Below are positions 28,437 through 36,235 of a stretch of DNA of 64,000 bases, in pieces. The notes below the pieces were generated by a model. The model ran no database searches, had not been told where the DNA came from, and saw nothing but the letters and a program-made list of their open reading frames with translations. The position numbers and the translations under genes are program-made. Within the stretch, counting starts at the first letter, position 1, and each line of letters starts with the position of its first letter. The DNA is from UBA1368 sp964563125. GTDB taxonomy: Bacteria > Bacillota > Syntrophomonadia > Syntrophomonadales > Syntrophomonadaceae. Location of the stretch: the NCBI GenBank assembly GCA_964563125.1, contig CAZLVY010000004.1, forward strand, positions 16,323-80,322. Direction: 5' to 3'.

Positions 28437-28696
28437 TAATTTAATCGGCAGTGAAATTACAGCAACGAATATGCAGATGCAGCAAAAATATTAACAATAT
28501 ATGCAGCAAAACATTTTATTGATGATACAATGATCGTGGCATAATATTCAGCAATAGTTATAGATAATTGGCAGTAATTAATGCAGCAACATTAATATGA
28601 TTTATATAGCATGATTTAGTAATATTCATAATAAGATTTGAACTATTAATTGCAAAATAATTTGTAAATATCACAATATCACTGCCGGTTTAATTA
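28437..28696. repeat. 260-bp AT-rich segment with imperfect 21-bp terminal inverted repeats
   Basis: The left end (28437-28457, TAATTTAATCGGCAGTGAAAT) and the complement of the right end (28676-28696) match at 18 of 21 positions. The interior has no convincing gene. Its left half is rich in CAGCAA or CAGTAA motifs (about seven in 150 bp, several as TGCAGCAA). It could be a miniature inverted-repeat element or a regulatory spacer. No clear target-site duplication is visible beyond TA-rich flanks. Confidence 0.5.
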
Positions 28697-28737
28697 TATA
28701 GCTGGGTCTTCGAATAATAACAGGAGATTTAATTTGC

Positions 28738-29037
28738 ATGAAGTTACGAATTAAGTATTGCGGTGGATGCAATCCACTTATCAACCGTACTCAAGTAGCA
28801 AAAGAAGCAATAGATATATTAAGGAAAAATGTAGATGTTGAAATAGTAGAAAATGAAGCAGACGTAGGAATCGTTGTAGCAGGTTGCGAGGTTGCTTGCG
28901 TCGACCAGTCAGAGATTGAAGATCAAGCCAAACAATGGGTTATCGTGGGTGGGAACCTGGTGGATCACCGGGCTTACCCCACCCATGAACTACCCGCCAT
29001 AATCGCTCAAAAAATTATGGAAAAATATTGTGATTAA
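28738..29037 (+). CDS. Small CGGC-motif protein, 99 aa, function unknown
   Basis: Begins MKLRIKYCGGCNPLINR. The YCGGCNP motif recurs in small anaerobe proteins as far as I recall, but I cannot name a function. Later Cys in VAGCEVACVD and a C-terminal YCD give five or six cysteines, suggesting thiol chemistry or metal binding. AGGAG lies 10 bases before the ATG. It follows the dehydratase gene on the same strand, 304 bases away, and ends at a strong terminator. Confidence 0.75.
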   Translation: MKLRIKYCGGCNPLINRTQVAKEAIDILRKNVDVEIVENEADVGIVVAGCEVACVDQSEIEDQAKQWVIVGGNLVDHRAYPTHELPAIIAQKIMEKYCD

Positions 29038-29080
29038 AGATGCTAATTTCTTTTTTGAAATAAATCCCCCCTCCCCTCTT

Positions 29081-29126
29081 AAAATTGGGAAAAGATTAAT
29101 AAAATAATCTTTTCCCAATTTTTTAT
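29081..29126 (+). terminator. Strong Rho-independent terminator
   Basis: A perfect 18-bp stem (AAAATTGGGAAAAGATTA with its complement) around a 6-base loop runs into TTTTTTA. Confidence 0.92.
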
Positions 29127-29244
29127 ATAATAGATTTGCGAATATTCCTTGATTTTTGTTTTGATATAAAGTAAATTTTATTAGGTATATAGTGTTAGAA
29201 ATCTTCACTAGTTTTAGCAGGAGATATAGTAAAGGAGAGATATA

Positions 29245-30306
29245 ATGGTAATTGGCGGACTTATAGTTGTTTTATTGTTGGTGCTTGTCCTGCCTTTTGT
29301 TTTTCATCAGGTGGAAGAAAATTTGGAAGTGTTTTTATTCTTAATGGGCATAGTGGCAGCGGTCATCTCTGGAGCAATGAATATGGAACTGTTTCTCAGT
29401 GCTTTAGAGCATCCAATAATGATTGCTTCAGCTGTTTTCATAGCCGGAGCGCTGTTCTATTTACTAAGAGATCATTTTAAACGGTTTATGGACATGGTTT
29501 TTGCCAAAGTTCCAATTCCTTTAGTAGTTTTTCTGGTGGTAGTATTATTAGGTTTACTCTCCAGCGTAATTACGGCAATCATTGCTTCCATTATTCTGGT
29601 GGAAATTATTTTTGCCTTACCGGTTGAACGTAAACACAAAATAGTTATTGTGGTATTGGCCTGTTTCTCTATCGGTCTCGGAGCAGCATTGACTCCTATT
29701 GGTGAACCATTGGCAACTATCGCAATAGCAAAATTAAATGTAGACTTCTTTTATCTGGTGAGATTGCTGGGCAAATTTATCATTCCTGCTGTGGTGGTAC
29801 TCGGATTTTTGGCTGCCGGGTACGCAACCTGGGCAGTTAAAAGACAACAAAGTGAAAAACAGTTATCAGCAGTTGATCATGGTGACAATTCCGGTGAACC
29901 AGAAGAGGAAATGGAAAAGGATACCTGGAAGAGTATTACTTTTAGAGCAGTTAAAATATATTTGTTTGTAATGGCCCTGACCTTCCTGGGTGAAGGCTTT
30001 AAACCTCTTATTGACAAGTATGTATTAGGGCTGGATTACCGTATATTATATTGGATAAATACTGTGTCAGCGGTGTTAGATAACGCAACTTTGACTGCTG
30101 CAGAGATTAGTCCTCAGATGGATGTTATGCAAATCGAAGCTATATTAATGGGACTTATCATTGCCGGCGGAATGCTAATTCCCGGTAACATCCCCAATAT
30201 TATTTCAGCTTCCAAGCTAAGAATATCCAGTACCGAATGGGCAAAAATCGGTGTTCCTTTTGGAGTTATAACTATGCTGATTTTCTATGTGATTCTTTTT
30301 GTATAA
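29245..30306 (+). CDS. DUF1646 family membrane protein, putative cation transporter
   Basis: 353 aa with about ten hydrophobic helices. It is related in pattern to the NhaD/ArsB ion-transporter superfamily: IGLGAALTPIGEPLATIA in the first half and NTVSAVLDNATLTAAE in the second are the paired pore-type motifs. A charged cytoplasmic loop (about 200-230, EPEEEMEKD) divides two halves. DUF1646 genes are sometimes preceded by Na+-responsive RNA; I see no such aptamer upstream here. AAAGGAGAG precedes the ATG. Confidence 0.85.
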   Translation: MVIGGLIVVLLLVLVLPFVFHQVEENLEVFLFLMGIVAAVISGAMNMELFLSALEHPIMIASAVFIAGALFYLLRDHFKRFMDMVFAKVPIPLVVFLVVVLLGLLSSVITAIIASIILVEIIFALPVERKHKIVIVVLACFSIGLGAALTPIGEPLATIAIAKLNVDFFYLVRLLGKFIIPAVVVLGFLAAGYATWAVKRQQSEKQLSAVDHGDNSGEPEEEMEKDTWKSITFRAVKIYLFVMALTFLGEGFKPLIDKYVLGLDYRILYWINTVSAVLDNATLTAAEISPQMDVMQIEAILMGLIIAGGMLIPGNIPNIISASKLRISSTEWAKIGVPFGVITMLIFYVILFV

Positions 30307-30370
30307 AATATGAAGGCCAACAATTGGATCTTTACTGAGTAATTATTATTTGAGATTGTCCTGTTAGTCA

Positions 30371-30399
30371 TTGAAATCTAAAAATATCTGTGCTATCTT
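30371..30399 (+). promoter_or_regulatory. Sigma-A-type promoter for the leader and Na/Pi gene
   Basis: TTGAAA (30371-30376) and TATCTT (30394-30399) are 17 bases apart, about 190 bp ahead of the 34-codon gene. Confidence 0.5.
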
Positions 30400-30405
30400 T
30401 TAAAT

Positions 30406-30563
30406 TAAATTAATATCTGTTTACGGTCAAAGTGATTCTGGTGAAAATCGGGAAAGCGAGGGAAAAATGCCTACGTTCATAAGATAAAGAATAGGGTGTT
30501 TTTTCTATGAGAAATCGGCTTACTAGGGTGGGTAGTCTATTAATAGGCTATCCACTTTTTATT
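30406..30563 (+). ncRNA. Structured leader ending in an intrinsic terminator, class unassigned
   Basis: After the promoter come a purine-rich region (GGTGAAAATCGGGAAAGCGA), a possible CATA..TATG hairpin (30478-30509), and a 12-bp stem-loop at 30528-30555 with five following T. The layout is that of a riboswitch or attenuator. I could not match it to an RNA class I know. Confidence 0.45.
30528..30563 (+). terminator. Intrinsic terminator within the leader of the Na/Pi transporter operon
   Basis: GTGGGTAGTCTA pairs with TAGGCTATCCAC (two G-U pairs) around TTAA, followed by TTTTTATTT. It lies 29 bases before the start of the 34-codon gene, so it must be bypassed for expression. Confidence 0.85.
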
Positions 30564-30591
30564 TGCTGTTTAATAAAGGAGGTTTTAGAAA

Positions 30592-30696
30592 GTGGAAAAG
30601 TTAACCGCTCAAGTTAAAGAGGAATTACTCAGAACCTTTATTTGGTTAGTAATAGCCGTATCTATATCTACCGCTATATATTATTTTGTATGGTAA
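30592..30696 (+). CDS. 34-residue single-span membrane peptide
   Basis: A GTG start lies nine bases after AAAGGAGG. The product begins MEKLTAQVKEELLRTF and continues with a hydrophobic helix (IWLVIAVSISTAIYYFVW) to the stop. It lies between a leader terminator and the Na/Pi-cotransporter gene, on the same strand. The strong ribosome site and the clean charged-then-hydrophobic layout support a real small membrane protein, perhaps an accessory or regulator of the transporter. No family is recognised. Confidence 0.65.
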   Translation: MEKLTAQVKEELLRTFIWLVIAVSISTAIYYFVW

Positions 30697-30845
30697 TAAA
30701 AAAAATAATTGTTTAGAATGTGTATTACGCTCAAATCAGTATAAAACTATATAAGTAAGATTTCTGGCATTCATTAAATAGGAACTAATTATTGTGGTTA
30801 ATTGTATTGCATAGTCGCAGCAAAGTTTTTATAGGAGGTTAATTA

Positions 30846-32519
30846 GTGGGAGTAGACTTTCAGGCGATGATTTTCGCCTTTGTTGGAGGACTGGGCTTAT
30901 TCCTGTTCGGTCTGAAATTTATGTCCGGTGCTTTGCAGGAAGTAGCAGGAGACAGAATGCGCACTATCCTGGAGCAGGGAACCAAAAGTCCGCTGCGGGG
31001 AGTCTTGACCGGTATAGCTGTAACCGGACTTATTCAAAGCAGTAGCGCTACTACCGTATTAACGGTTGGGCTGGTTAATGCACAATTATTGACCCTGAGA
31101 CAGGCTATTGGGATTATCATGGGTGCCAATATAGGAACAACGGTTACCGTTTATTTGATAGGTTTTAATCTGCAGGCATATGTATTACCGATTATTGCTA
31201 TCGGTGTTATCACCCACATGTTTGCGAAAAATAAAAAGGCCCAGTTAGTTGGACAGGCTATACTGGGCTTTGGTATTTTGTTTTTCGGTCTTTCCATTAT
31301 GGGAGATGGTATGAGGCCTTTAAAAGACCTGCCAGTTTTTACAGATCTAATGCTGGGTATTGAAGATAATGCTATTGTGGGTGTTTTAATCGGGGTAATT
31401 TTTACTGGAGTCGTACAAGCCAGCAGTGCTACTATAGGTGTTATGCAGGAGTTGGCCTATCAGGGAGCGATGACATATAATCAGGCCGTACCTGTTCTAT
31501 TCGGTGATAACATCGGCACTACTGTTACTGTGTTGTTAGCTTCAATCGGAACCGGTATTGTTGCGAAACGCGCAGCCATAACTCATTTCCTGTTTAATGT
31601 TATTGGTACCTTAATATTCCTGCCGCTATTTCTTACGGGTATATTTGAAAAAGTCATCATTTACTTTACCAATTATCTGTTTATATTAATTCCGGGAAAT
31701 GTTGGTTGGGATGCGCTGAATATAAAACTGCAGATAGCTCAGACCCATTTGGTATTCAACCTCTCAAACACCTTGATCCAACTGCCTTTTGTTGGATTAT
31801 TAGCCCTTATAGTTACCAAGATTATTCCTGATTCCGATAAAGAAACAGAACAAGATCAACTCAAGACCATATATATCGACAAACGTTTCCTGGCTAACCC
31901 ATCGGTCGCATTAGCCCAGGCTACCAGGGAAACATTACGCATGGGTGAGATGACCAGGGAAGCATTCAGCAATGCCATGGAGTACTTCGAAAAACAGCAA
32001 CAAAGCCTGCTGGAAAAAGGTGAAAAAATAGAGGACGCTATCGACTATCTGGAAAGAGAAATCACTGATTATATTGTCCTGGCCTCAGAAAAAAGGCTTT
32101 CCAAAGAAGATTCCTATCAGTCTTATGCCTTACTGCAATCATTAAATGATATCGAGAGCATAGCAGACCTGTGCATAAATAACATTGAATTAAAAGATTA
32201 CGCTGCACGGCATCAGGTAACTTTCTCCGGTGAGGCTAAGGATGAGCTGAACCAGATGATAGATTTGACCAAAGAAACCTTGATGCTTACTATGCAAACC
32301 CTGGAGAAAAAAGATAAATCTCTGGCCTCCCAGGTAGAGAAAAACGAGGAATTGATTGATGAGATGCAACATAATTACCGGCGTGCCCATATAAGACGAC
32401 TAAACGAAAGAGTATGTAATGGCAGTAATGGGGCAGTATACCTCGATCTGCTTGGTAATCTGGAAAGAATTAGCGATTTGTGCCGCAATATAGTGGGTTA
32501 TGCAATTGGTGAAAACTAA
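30846..32519 (+). CDS. Na+/Pi-cotransporter family protein with C-terminal PhoU domain
   Basis: 557 aa. The N-terminal half (about 1-330) holds two inverted NptA-type repeats with QSSSATT and QASSATI motifs and GANIGTTVT/GDNIGTTVT. Residues about 345-557 form a PhoU-like helical domain (ETLRMGEMTREAF). Such proteins move phosphate with sodium or control phosphate uptake. GTG start behind ATAGGAGG. The terminator downstream is shared with metQ on the other strand. Confidence 0.9.
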   Translation: MGVDFQAMIFAFVGGLGLFLFGLKFMSGALQEVAGDRMRTILEQGTKSPLRGVLTGIAVTGLIQSSSATTVLTVGLVNAQLLTLRQAIGIIMGANIGTTVTVYLIGFNLQAYVLPIIAIGVITHMFAKNKKAQLVGQAILGFGILFFGLSIMGDGMRPLKDLPVFTDLMLGIEDNAIVGVLIGVIFTGVVQASSATIGVMQELAYQGAMTYNQAVPVLFGDNIGTTVTVLLASIGTGIVAKRAAITHFLFNVIGTLIFLPLFLTGIFEKVIIYFTNYLFILIPGNVGWDALNIKLQIAQTHLVFNLSNTLIQLPFVGLLALIVTKIIPDSDKETEQDQLKTIYIDKRFLANPSVALAQATRETLRMGEMTREAFSNAMEYFEKQQQSLLEKGEKIEDAIDYLEREITDYIVLASEKRLSKEDSYQSYALLQSLNDIESIADLCINNIELKDYAARHQVTFSGEAKDELNQMIDLTKETLMLTMQTLEKKDKSLASQVEKNEELIDEMQHNYRRAHIRRLNERVCNGSNGAVYLDLLGNLERISDLCRNIVGYAIGEN

Positions 32520-32542
32520 CTTTGCTTAGTTAATTTAGAAAC

Positions 32543-32585
32543 AAAAAAGGGTAGCTCATATAGATGAACTCCCCTTTTTTGCTTT
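32543..32585. terminator. Bidirectional terminator between convergent genes
   Basis: AAAAAAGGG..CCCTTTTTT with an imperfect inner stem (CAT..ATG) gives T runs on both strands, serving the Na/Pi gene (plus) and metQ (minus). Confidence 0.85.
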
Positions 32586-32599
32586 TTTTTGCAATATTT

Positions 32600-33424
32600 T
32601 TAGAAAGCTGGAACACACGCTCCGTCGTAGGTATCTTCTATGAACTTCTTCACTTCCGGTGACTGTAAAGCAGCCCCCAGCTTGGCAATAGCTTCATTAT
32701 CTTTGTTTTCACTTTTAACTACTAAAATATTGGCAAAAGGAGAGTCTTTATCTTCCATAAAGATAGAATCCTTAACCGGGTTTAAGCCGCCTTCCAGGGC
32801 ATAATTACTGTTGATAACACAAATGTCGGCATCATCAAGTGTACGGGGAAGCATTGCGGCATCCATCATAGTTACTTTAATATTTTTGGGATTTTCGACG
32901 ATGTCTTTATCAGTAGCAGTAATGCCAGCACCATCCTTTAACTTGATTATTCCGGCTTTTTCCAGAACCGCTAATGCTCTGCCACCATTGGTAGCATCAT
33001 TAGGTATACCAACTGTTGCTCCATCGGCTAAATCTTTAATGTCGGTTATTTTCTTGGAATAAACGCCCATTGGTTCATTATGAACTTTTACGGTCCAGAC
33101 CAAATCAGCATCATTATTAGCATTGTAATCATCCAGATAGGGGACATGCTGGAAGAAGTTAGCATCAATTTGCCCTTCCTGCAGAGCGGGATTTAATTGC
33201 ACATAATCAGTAAAAACATTAACGGTTAAGTCAATGTCTTGTTCAGCTAACATGGGAACTACCTGCTCTAAGATTTCCGCATGAGGCTGAGCAGTAGCAC
33301 CAACTACTAATTTGGTTTTTTCCACAGGAGCAGGAGCGTCCTTGTCAGTTGCATTATCGCCGCAGCCTGCCAGAACTCCCCCCAGTAAAATTAAACATAA
33401 AAACAATCCAAGATATTTTTTCAC
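32600..33424 (-). CDS. metQ: Methionine ABC transporter substrate-binding lipoprotein (MetQ/NlpA)
   Basis: Lipoprotein signal with lipobox LAGC (Cys21), then a NlpA-family binding domain (VVGATAQPHAEILEQV, NPALQEGQIDANFFQH, GIPNDATNGGRAL, CVINSNYA). Probably binds L- or D-methionine outside the membrane for MetNI. Last gene of the SAM-riboswitch-controlled operon; 274 aa, normal. Confidence 0.95.
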   Translation of the reverse strand: MKKYLGLFLCLILLGGVLAGCGDNATDKDAPAPVEKTKLVVGATAQPHAEILEQVVPMLAEQDIDLTVNVFTDYVQLNPALQEGQIDANFFQHVPYLDDYNANNDADLVWTVKVHNEPMGVYSKKITDIKDLADGATVGIPNDATNGGRALAVLEKAGIIKLKDGAGITATDKDIVENPKNIKVTMMDAAMLPRTLDDADICVINSNYALEGGLNPVKDSIFMEDKDSPFANILVVKSENKDNEAIAKLGAALQSPEVKKFIEDTYDGACVPAF

Positions 33425-33430
33425 TCTCCA

Positions 33431-34147
33431 CTACCTCCCTTTATTATTAGCCTGACTAGCCAGTCTATCACCAATCATTTGGATAGCCTGAACCATTATG
33501 ATTAGAACAATTACAGTTATAAACATTATCGAGTCTTCGTAGCGTTGATAACCGTAATAATATGCCAGAGTTCCCAGTCCACCTCCCCCCACAATTCCGG
33601 CCATTGCAGAGTAGCCGATTAAATTAATTGTTGTTATAGCAACCCCCAATAATATTGAAGGTTTGGCTTCAGGCAGCAGTACCTTGCTGATAATTTCCCA
33701 GGTATTAGCGCCCATCGACAGGGCAGCTTCCACCAGTCCCCATTCAATTTCTTTCAAAGATGCTTCTACCAGTCTGGCCACGAAAGGTATAGCAGCAAGT
33801 GTAAGCGGTACTATTGAAGCAGCAGTTCCAATAGATGTTCCTACTAAGAATCGGGTCAGGGGAATGACCAAAATCAAAAAGATGATAAATGGAATCGATC
33901 GGGTAGCATTTACAATAGAACCTAATACCAGATTAACCGATTTATTTTCAGAAACATGATTTTCCGATGTTATAACCAGGATTATTCCTAATGCCAGGCC
34001 AAATACATAACTGAGCAAGGTTGAAATAGCTACCATATAAATGGTCTCCCAGGTGGCTATTAAAATTTTCTCCGGAATCCAGGCATTTTCACCTAACGAA
34101 GATACTAAAAGACTATTGATATCTATTGCGGTAATAAAATCAAACAT
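33431..34147 (-). CDS. metI: Methionine ABC transporter permease
   Basis: 238 aa with about five membrane helices and the ABC coupling motif EAALSMGANTWEIISKVLLP. It overlaps metN by 8 bases and is followed by metQ after 6 bases. Pairs with MetN to import methionine. Confidence 0.95.
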   Translation of the reverse strand: MFDFITAIDINSLLVSSLGENAWIPEKILIATWETIYMVAISTLLSYVFGLALGIILVITSENHVSENKSVNLVLGSIVNATRSIPFIIFLILVIPLTRFLVGTSIGTAASIVPLTLAAIPFVARLVEASLKEIEWGLVEAALSMGANTWEIISKVLLPEAKPSILLGVAITTINLIGYSAMAGIVGGGGLGTLAYYYGYQRYEDSIMFITVIVLIIMVQAIQMIGDRLASQANNKGR

Positions 34148-35153
34148 TTTGCAGCACCTCTATTTCCAAACCTTGTTCATGTAAAAATTCTGTTGCTTCT
34201 TTAATCACCATATCTTCACCGTTAAGTTCCAGCACCAGATTGCCAAAAGGAGTATCTTTGACCCGGTCTATGTTGCCATAGATAATATTAGCTCTTACAT
34301 CATAACGCCTTATCATAGACGAGATAATTGGCTCTCCGGCTGAGTCACCGATAAAGGACACTCTTATCAATTGGCCGCGCGATCTGCTTTGCAATAATTC
34401 CTCGGGAATTTCTTGCTTAATAAGCGAGTTAATAAAGCTCTTAGATGTAGGAGTGCCTGGGTTGGAGAAAATTTTCAAGACGTTTCCCACTTCTACGATG
34501 CGGGAATTATCAATTACTGCTACCCGGTCACAAACCTGTTTAATGACATTCATATCATGGGTAATCAATAAAATAGTCAAATTCAATTTGGCATTAATAT
34601 CTTTTAAAAGCTTTAATATTGATTTAGTAGTCTGCGGATCCAGAGCAGAAGTAGCTTCATCTGATAAAAGAATTTTGGGATTATTAGCCAGTGCCCGGGC
34701 AATACCTACCCGCTGTTTTTGACCACCGCTTAATTGATCGGGATATACCAGGGCTTTGTCAGTTAACCCTACTATTTCAAGTAATTCGTTTACTCTTTTT
34801 TTCGCTTCAGTAACCGGCACCTTGCTAATTTCTAAGGGAAACATAATATTATCAAAGACATTGCGTGACGACAAAAGGTTAAATTGCTGAAATATCATAC
34901 CTATCTTTTGCCGAGAACTGCGCAGGTCTTTTTTATCTAAAGAGGTAATAGTCTGACCGTCAACAATTATTGAACCTTCAGTTGGTTTTTCCAGCATATT
35001 AATACATCTGATCAAAGTGCTCTTTCCTGCGCCACTGAGACCTATTATGCCAAAAATCTCCCCTTTATTTACTTTCAAACTCACCTGGTCCAAGGCCAAA
35101 ACATCTTGCATTGGGGTTTTATAAATCTTAGTCAGATTAGAAATTTCAATCAA
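34140..35153 (-). CDS. metN: Methionine ABC transporter ATP-binding protein
   Basis: 337 aa. Walker A GLSGAGKST, signature LSGGQKQRVGIARAL, Walker B ILLSDEATSALD, H-loop LLITHDM. The C-terminal NIL domain (about 265-337) in this family senses methionine and inhibits transport. Starts at TTG (35153) behind GGGAGG. First gene of metNIQ; the SAM-I riboswitch lies upstream, with an artificial gap between. Confidence 0.96.
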   Translation of the reverse strand: MIEISNLTKIYKTPMQDVLALDQVSLKVNKGEIFGIIGLSGAGKSTLIRCINMLEKPTEGSIIVDGQTITSLDKKDLRSSRQKIGMIFQQFNLLSSRNVFDNIMFPLEISKVPVTEAKKRVNELLEIVGLTDKALVYPDQLSGGQKQRVGIARALANNPKILLSDEATSALDPQTTKSILKLLKDINAKLNLTILLITHDMNVIKQVCDRVAVIDNSRIVEVGNVLKIFSNPGTPTSKSFINSLIKQEIPEELLQSRSRGQLIRVSFIGDSAGEPIISSMIRRYDVRANIIYGNIDRVKDTPFGNLVLELNGEDMVIKEATEFLHEQGLEIEVLQNV

Positions 35154-35215
35154 ATGTTTATCCTCCCAGCAAAAAATAAACCTCTTTGTCTAACACAAAG
35201 AGGCAAGAAAACAAA

Positions 35216-35315
35216 NNNNNNNNNNNNNNNNNNNNNNNNNNNNNNNNNNNNNNNNNNNNNNNNNNNNNNNNNNNNNNNNNNNNNNNNNNNNNNNNNNNNN
35301 NNNNNNNNNNNNNNN
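35216..35315. other. Assembly gap (100 N)
   Basis: Exactly 100 N between two copies of the same 55-bp sequence in the metN leader; probably no sequence is missing. Confidence 0.97.
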
Positions 35316-35325
35316 TCCTCCCAGC

Positions 35326-35358
35326 AAAAAATAAACCTCTTTGTCTAACACAAAGAGG
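35326..35358 (-). terminator. Terminator of the SAM-I riboswitch (also copied at 35171-35203)
   Basis: On the minus strand CCTCTTTG pairs with CAAAGAGG around a 7-base loop and is followed by TTTATTTTTT. It sits between the SAM aptamer and metN. Confidence 0.88.
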
Positions 35359-35375
35359 CAAGAAAACAAATCTTG

Positions 35376-35479
35376 CTCTTATCTGCCAGACTACACATCT
35401 GCAGGAATTAGCACCATGCTATAAATAGCTGGTTGCCGGGCTTCATCGGGCCAGTCCCTCTGCCTCTCTGGATAAGAGA
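35376..35479 (-). ncRNA. SAM-I riboswitch (S-box)
   Basis: Minus-strand sequence carries the S-box hallmarks: CTTATCCAGAGAGGCAGAGG, GACTGGCCCGATGAAGCCCG, GCAACC, GGTGCTAATTCC and the closing GCAGATAAGAG that pairs with the 5' end. With the terminator that follows, high SAM should switch off metNIQ. Confidence 0.96.
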
Positions 35480-35502
35480 TATAAAGCTTAATATTTTAGT
35501 AT

Positions 35503-35532
35503 ATATTATCACCTGTGTTAAACAACCGTCAA
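35503..35532 (-). promoter_or_regulatory. Sigma-A-type promoter of the metNIQ leader
   Basis: Reading on the minus strand, TTGACG (35532-35527) and TAATAT (35508-35503) are separated by 18 bases, about 25 bases ahead of the S-box. Confidence 0.6.
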
Positions 35533-35557
35533 TATAAGTCTGCACAATCTCTTATTA

Positions 35558-36091
35558 TTATATAGAAATGTTGTGCTGTATAATAATTTTTATTACATTA
35601 TTATTTTGAATATGAAATACGATATTGTTTTCTCCACCGTAAATAGCTTCGAAATAATCAGGCTTATCATTACTTGTAACCGTCGCGTAATTTAAACCAT
35701 ACCGTTTTTCCACATCTGAAAACGGATCTCCAACTTTGACGCCGCGGTTAGTAATAAAATATTCAGTAATAATATGCATTTTGTTTAGAATGTTTTCATC
35801 TTCGGTGAATTGAAAAAGGCAATCATTGGCAGCAGGACGGTAAATAGTACTTAAGCCCAGCATTTCTCCCTCAGGGAATAATGCTGTTATCTGCTCCCAG
35901 GATGAAACACCGATACTAATTTCTCCCTGTTCGGTTTTAATTAAAAAGTCCTGAACTGCTAATTCAGTATTTTGCTCCGGATAAACTATTTCAATTCCCG
36001 GTTGACTAAAACGCACTGCCAGGCCAATAACGGCCGCAATTACGATCACAATTACCACTATTGCATATTCTTTTTTAATAAAGTTAAACAC
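35558..36091 (-). CDS. Membrane-anchored hypothetical protein, 177 aa
   Basis: One N-terminal helix (about 9-27, YAIVVIVIVIAAVIGLAV) and an extracytoplasmic domain with no recognised family. It contains IGVSSWEQITALFPEG, then VGDPFSDVEKRYGL, a pattern seen in small secreted domains that respond to processing or stress, but no name can be given. GTG start with a poor Shine-Dalgarno. Alone on the minus strand, upstream of the metNIQ promoter. Confidence 0.7.
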   Translation of the reverse strand: MFNFIKKEYAIVVIVIVIAAVIGLAVRFSQPGIEIVYPEQNTELAVQDFLIKTEQGEISIGVSSWEQITALFPEGEMLGLSTIYRPAANDCLFQFTEDENILNKMHIITEYFITNRGVKVGDPFSDVEKRYGLNYATVTSNDKPDYFEAIYGGENNIVFHIQNNNVIKIIIQHNISI

Positions 36092-36235
36092 TAAAAAGCG
36101 CCCCCATAAAATACTGTTTCCAAAATTAATTTTAACCTAAAAATCAAGATGTTCAAAAGGTTAATTTTTAAATAGTTTATCGTCGTCTCGATATATGCTA
36201 TTATACTCGAAGTAAAGAGGGATAGAGGTCATAAA

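Larger units (their letters stand above)
35161..35370. repeat. 55-bp direct duplication flanking the second 100-N run
   Basis: Bases 35161-35215 and 35316-35370 are identical over 55 bp and abut the N run, exactly as at 628-837. The duplicated piece holds the metN Shine-Dalgarno and the riboswitch terminator, so only one terminator is likely to exist. Confidence 0.9.

Noticed and set aside
28560..28600. Further sigma-54-like elements (TGGCAG, TGGCAT) in the spacer
   Set aside because: The -12 TTGC is missing at the required five-base spacing.
28460..28610. CRISPR-like array from repeated TGCAGCAA
   Set aside because: The motif is only 6-8 bases, spacing is irregular and copies are degenerate.
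30515..30540. T-box (AGGGTGG) leader
   Set aside because: Only AGGGTGG matches; ACCGCG does not follow and no specifier loop was seen, and the gene downstream is not amino-acid related.
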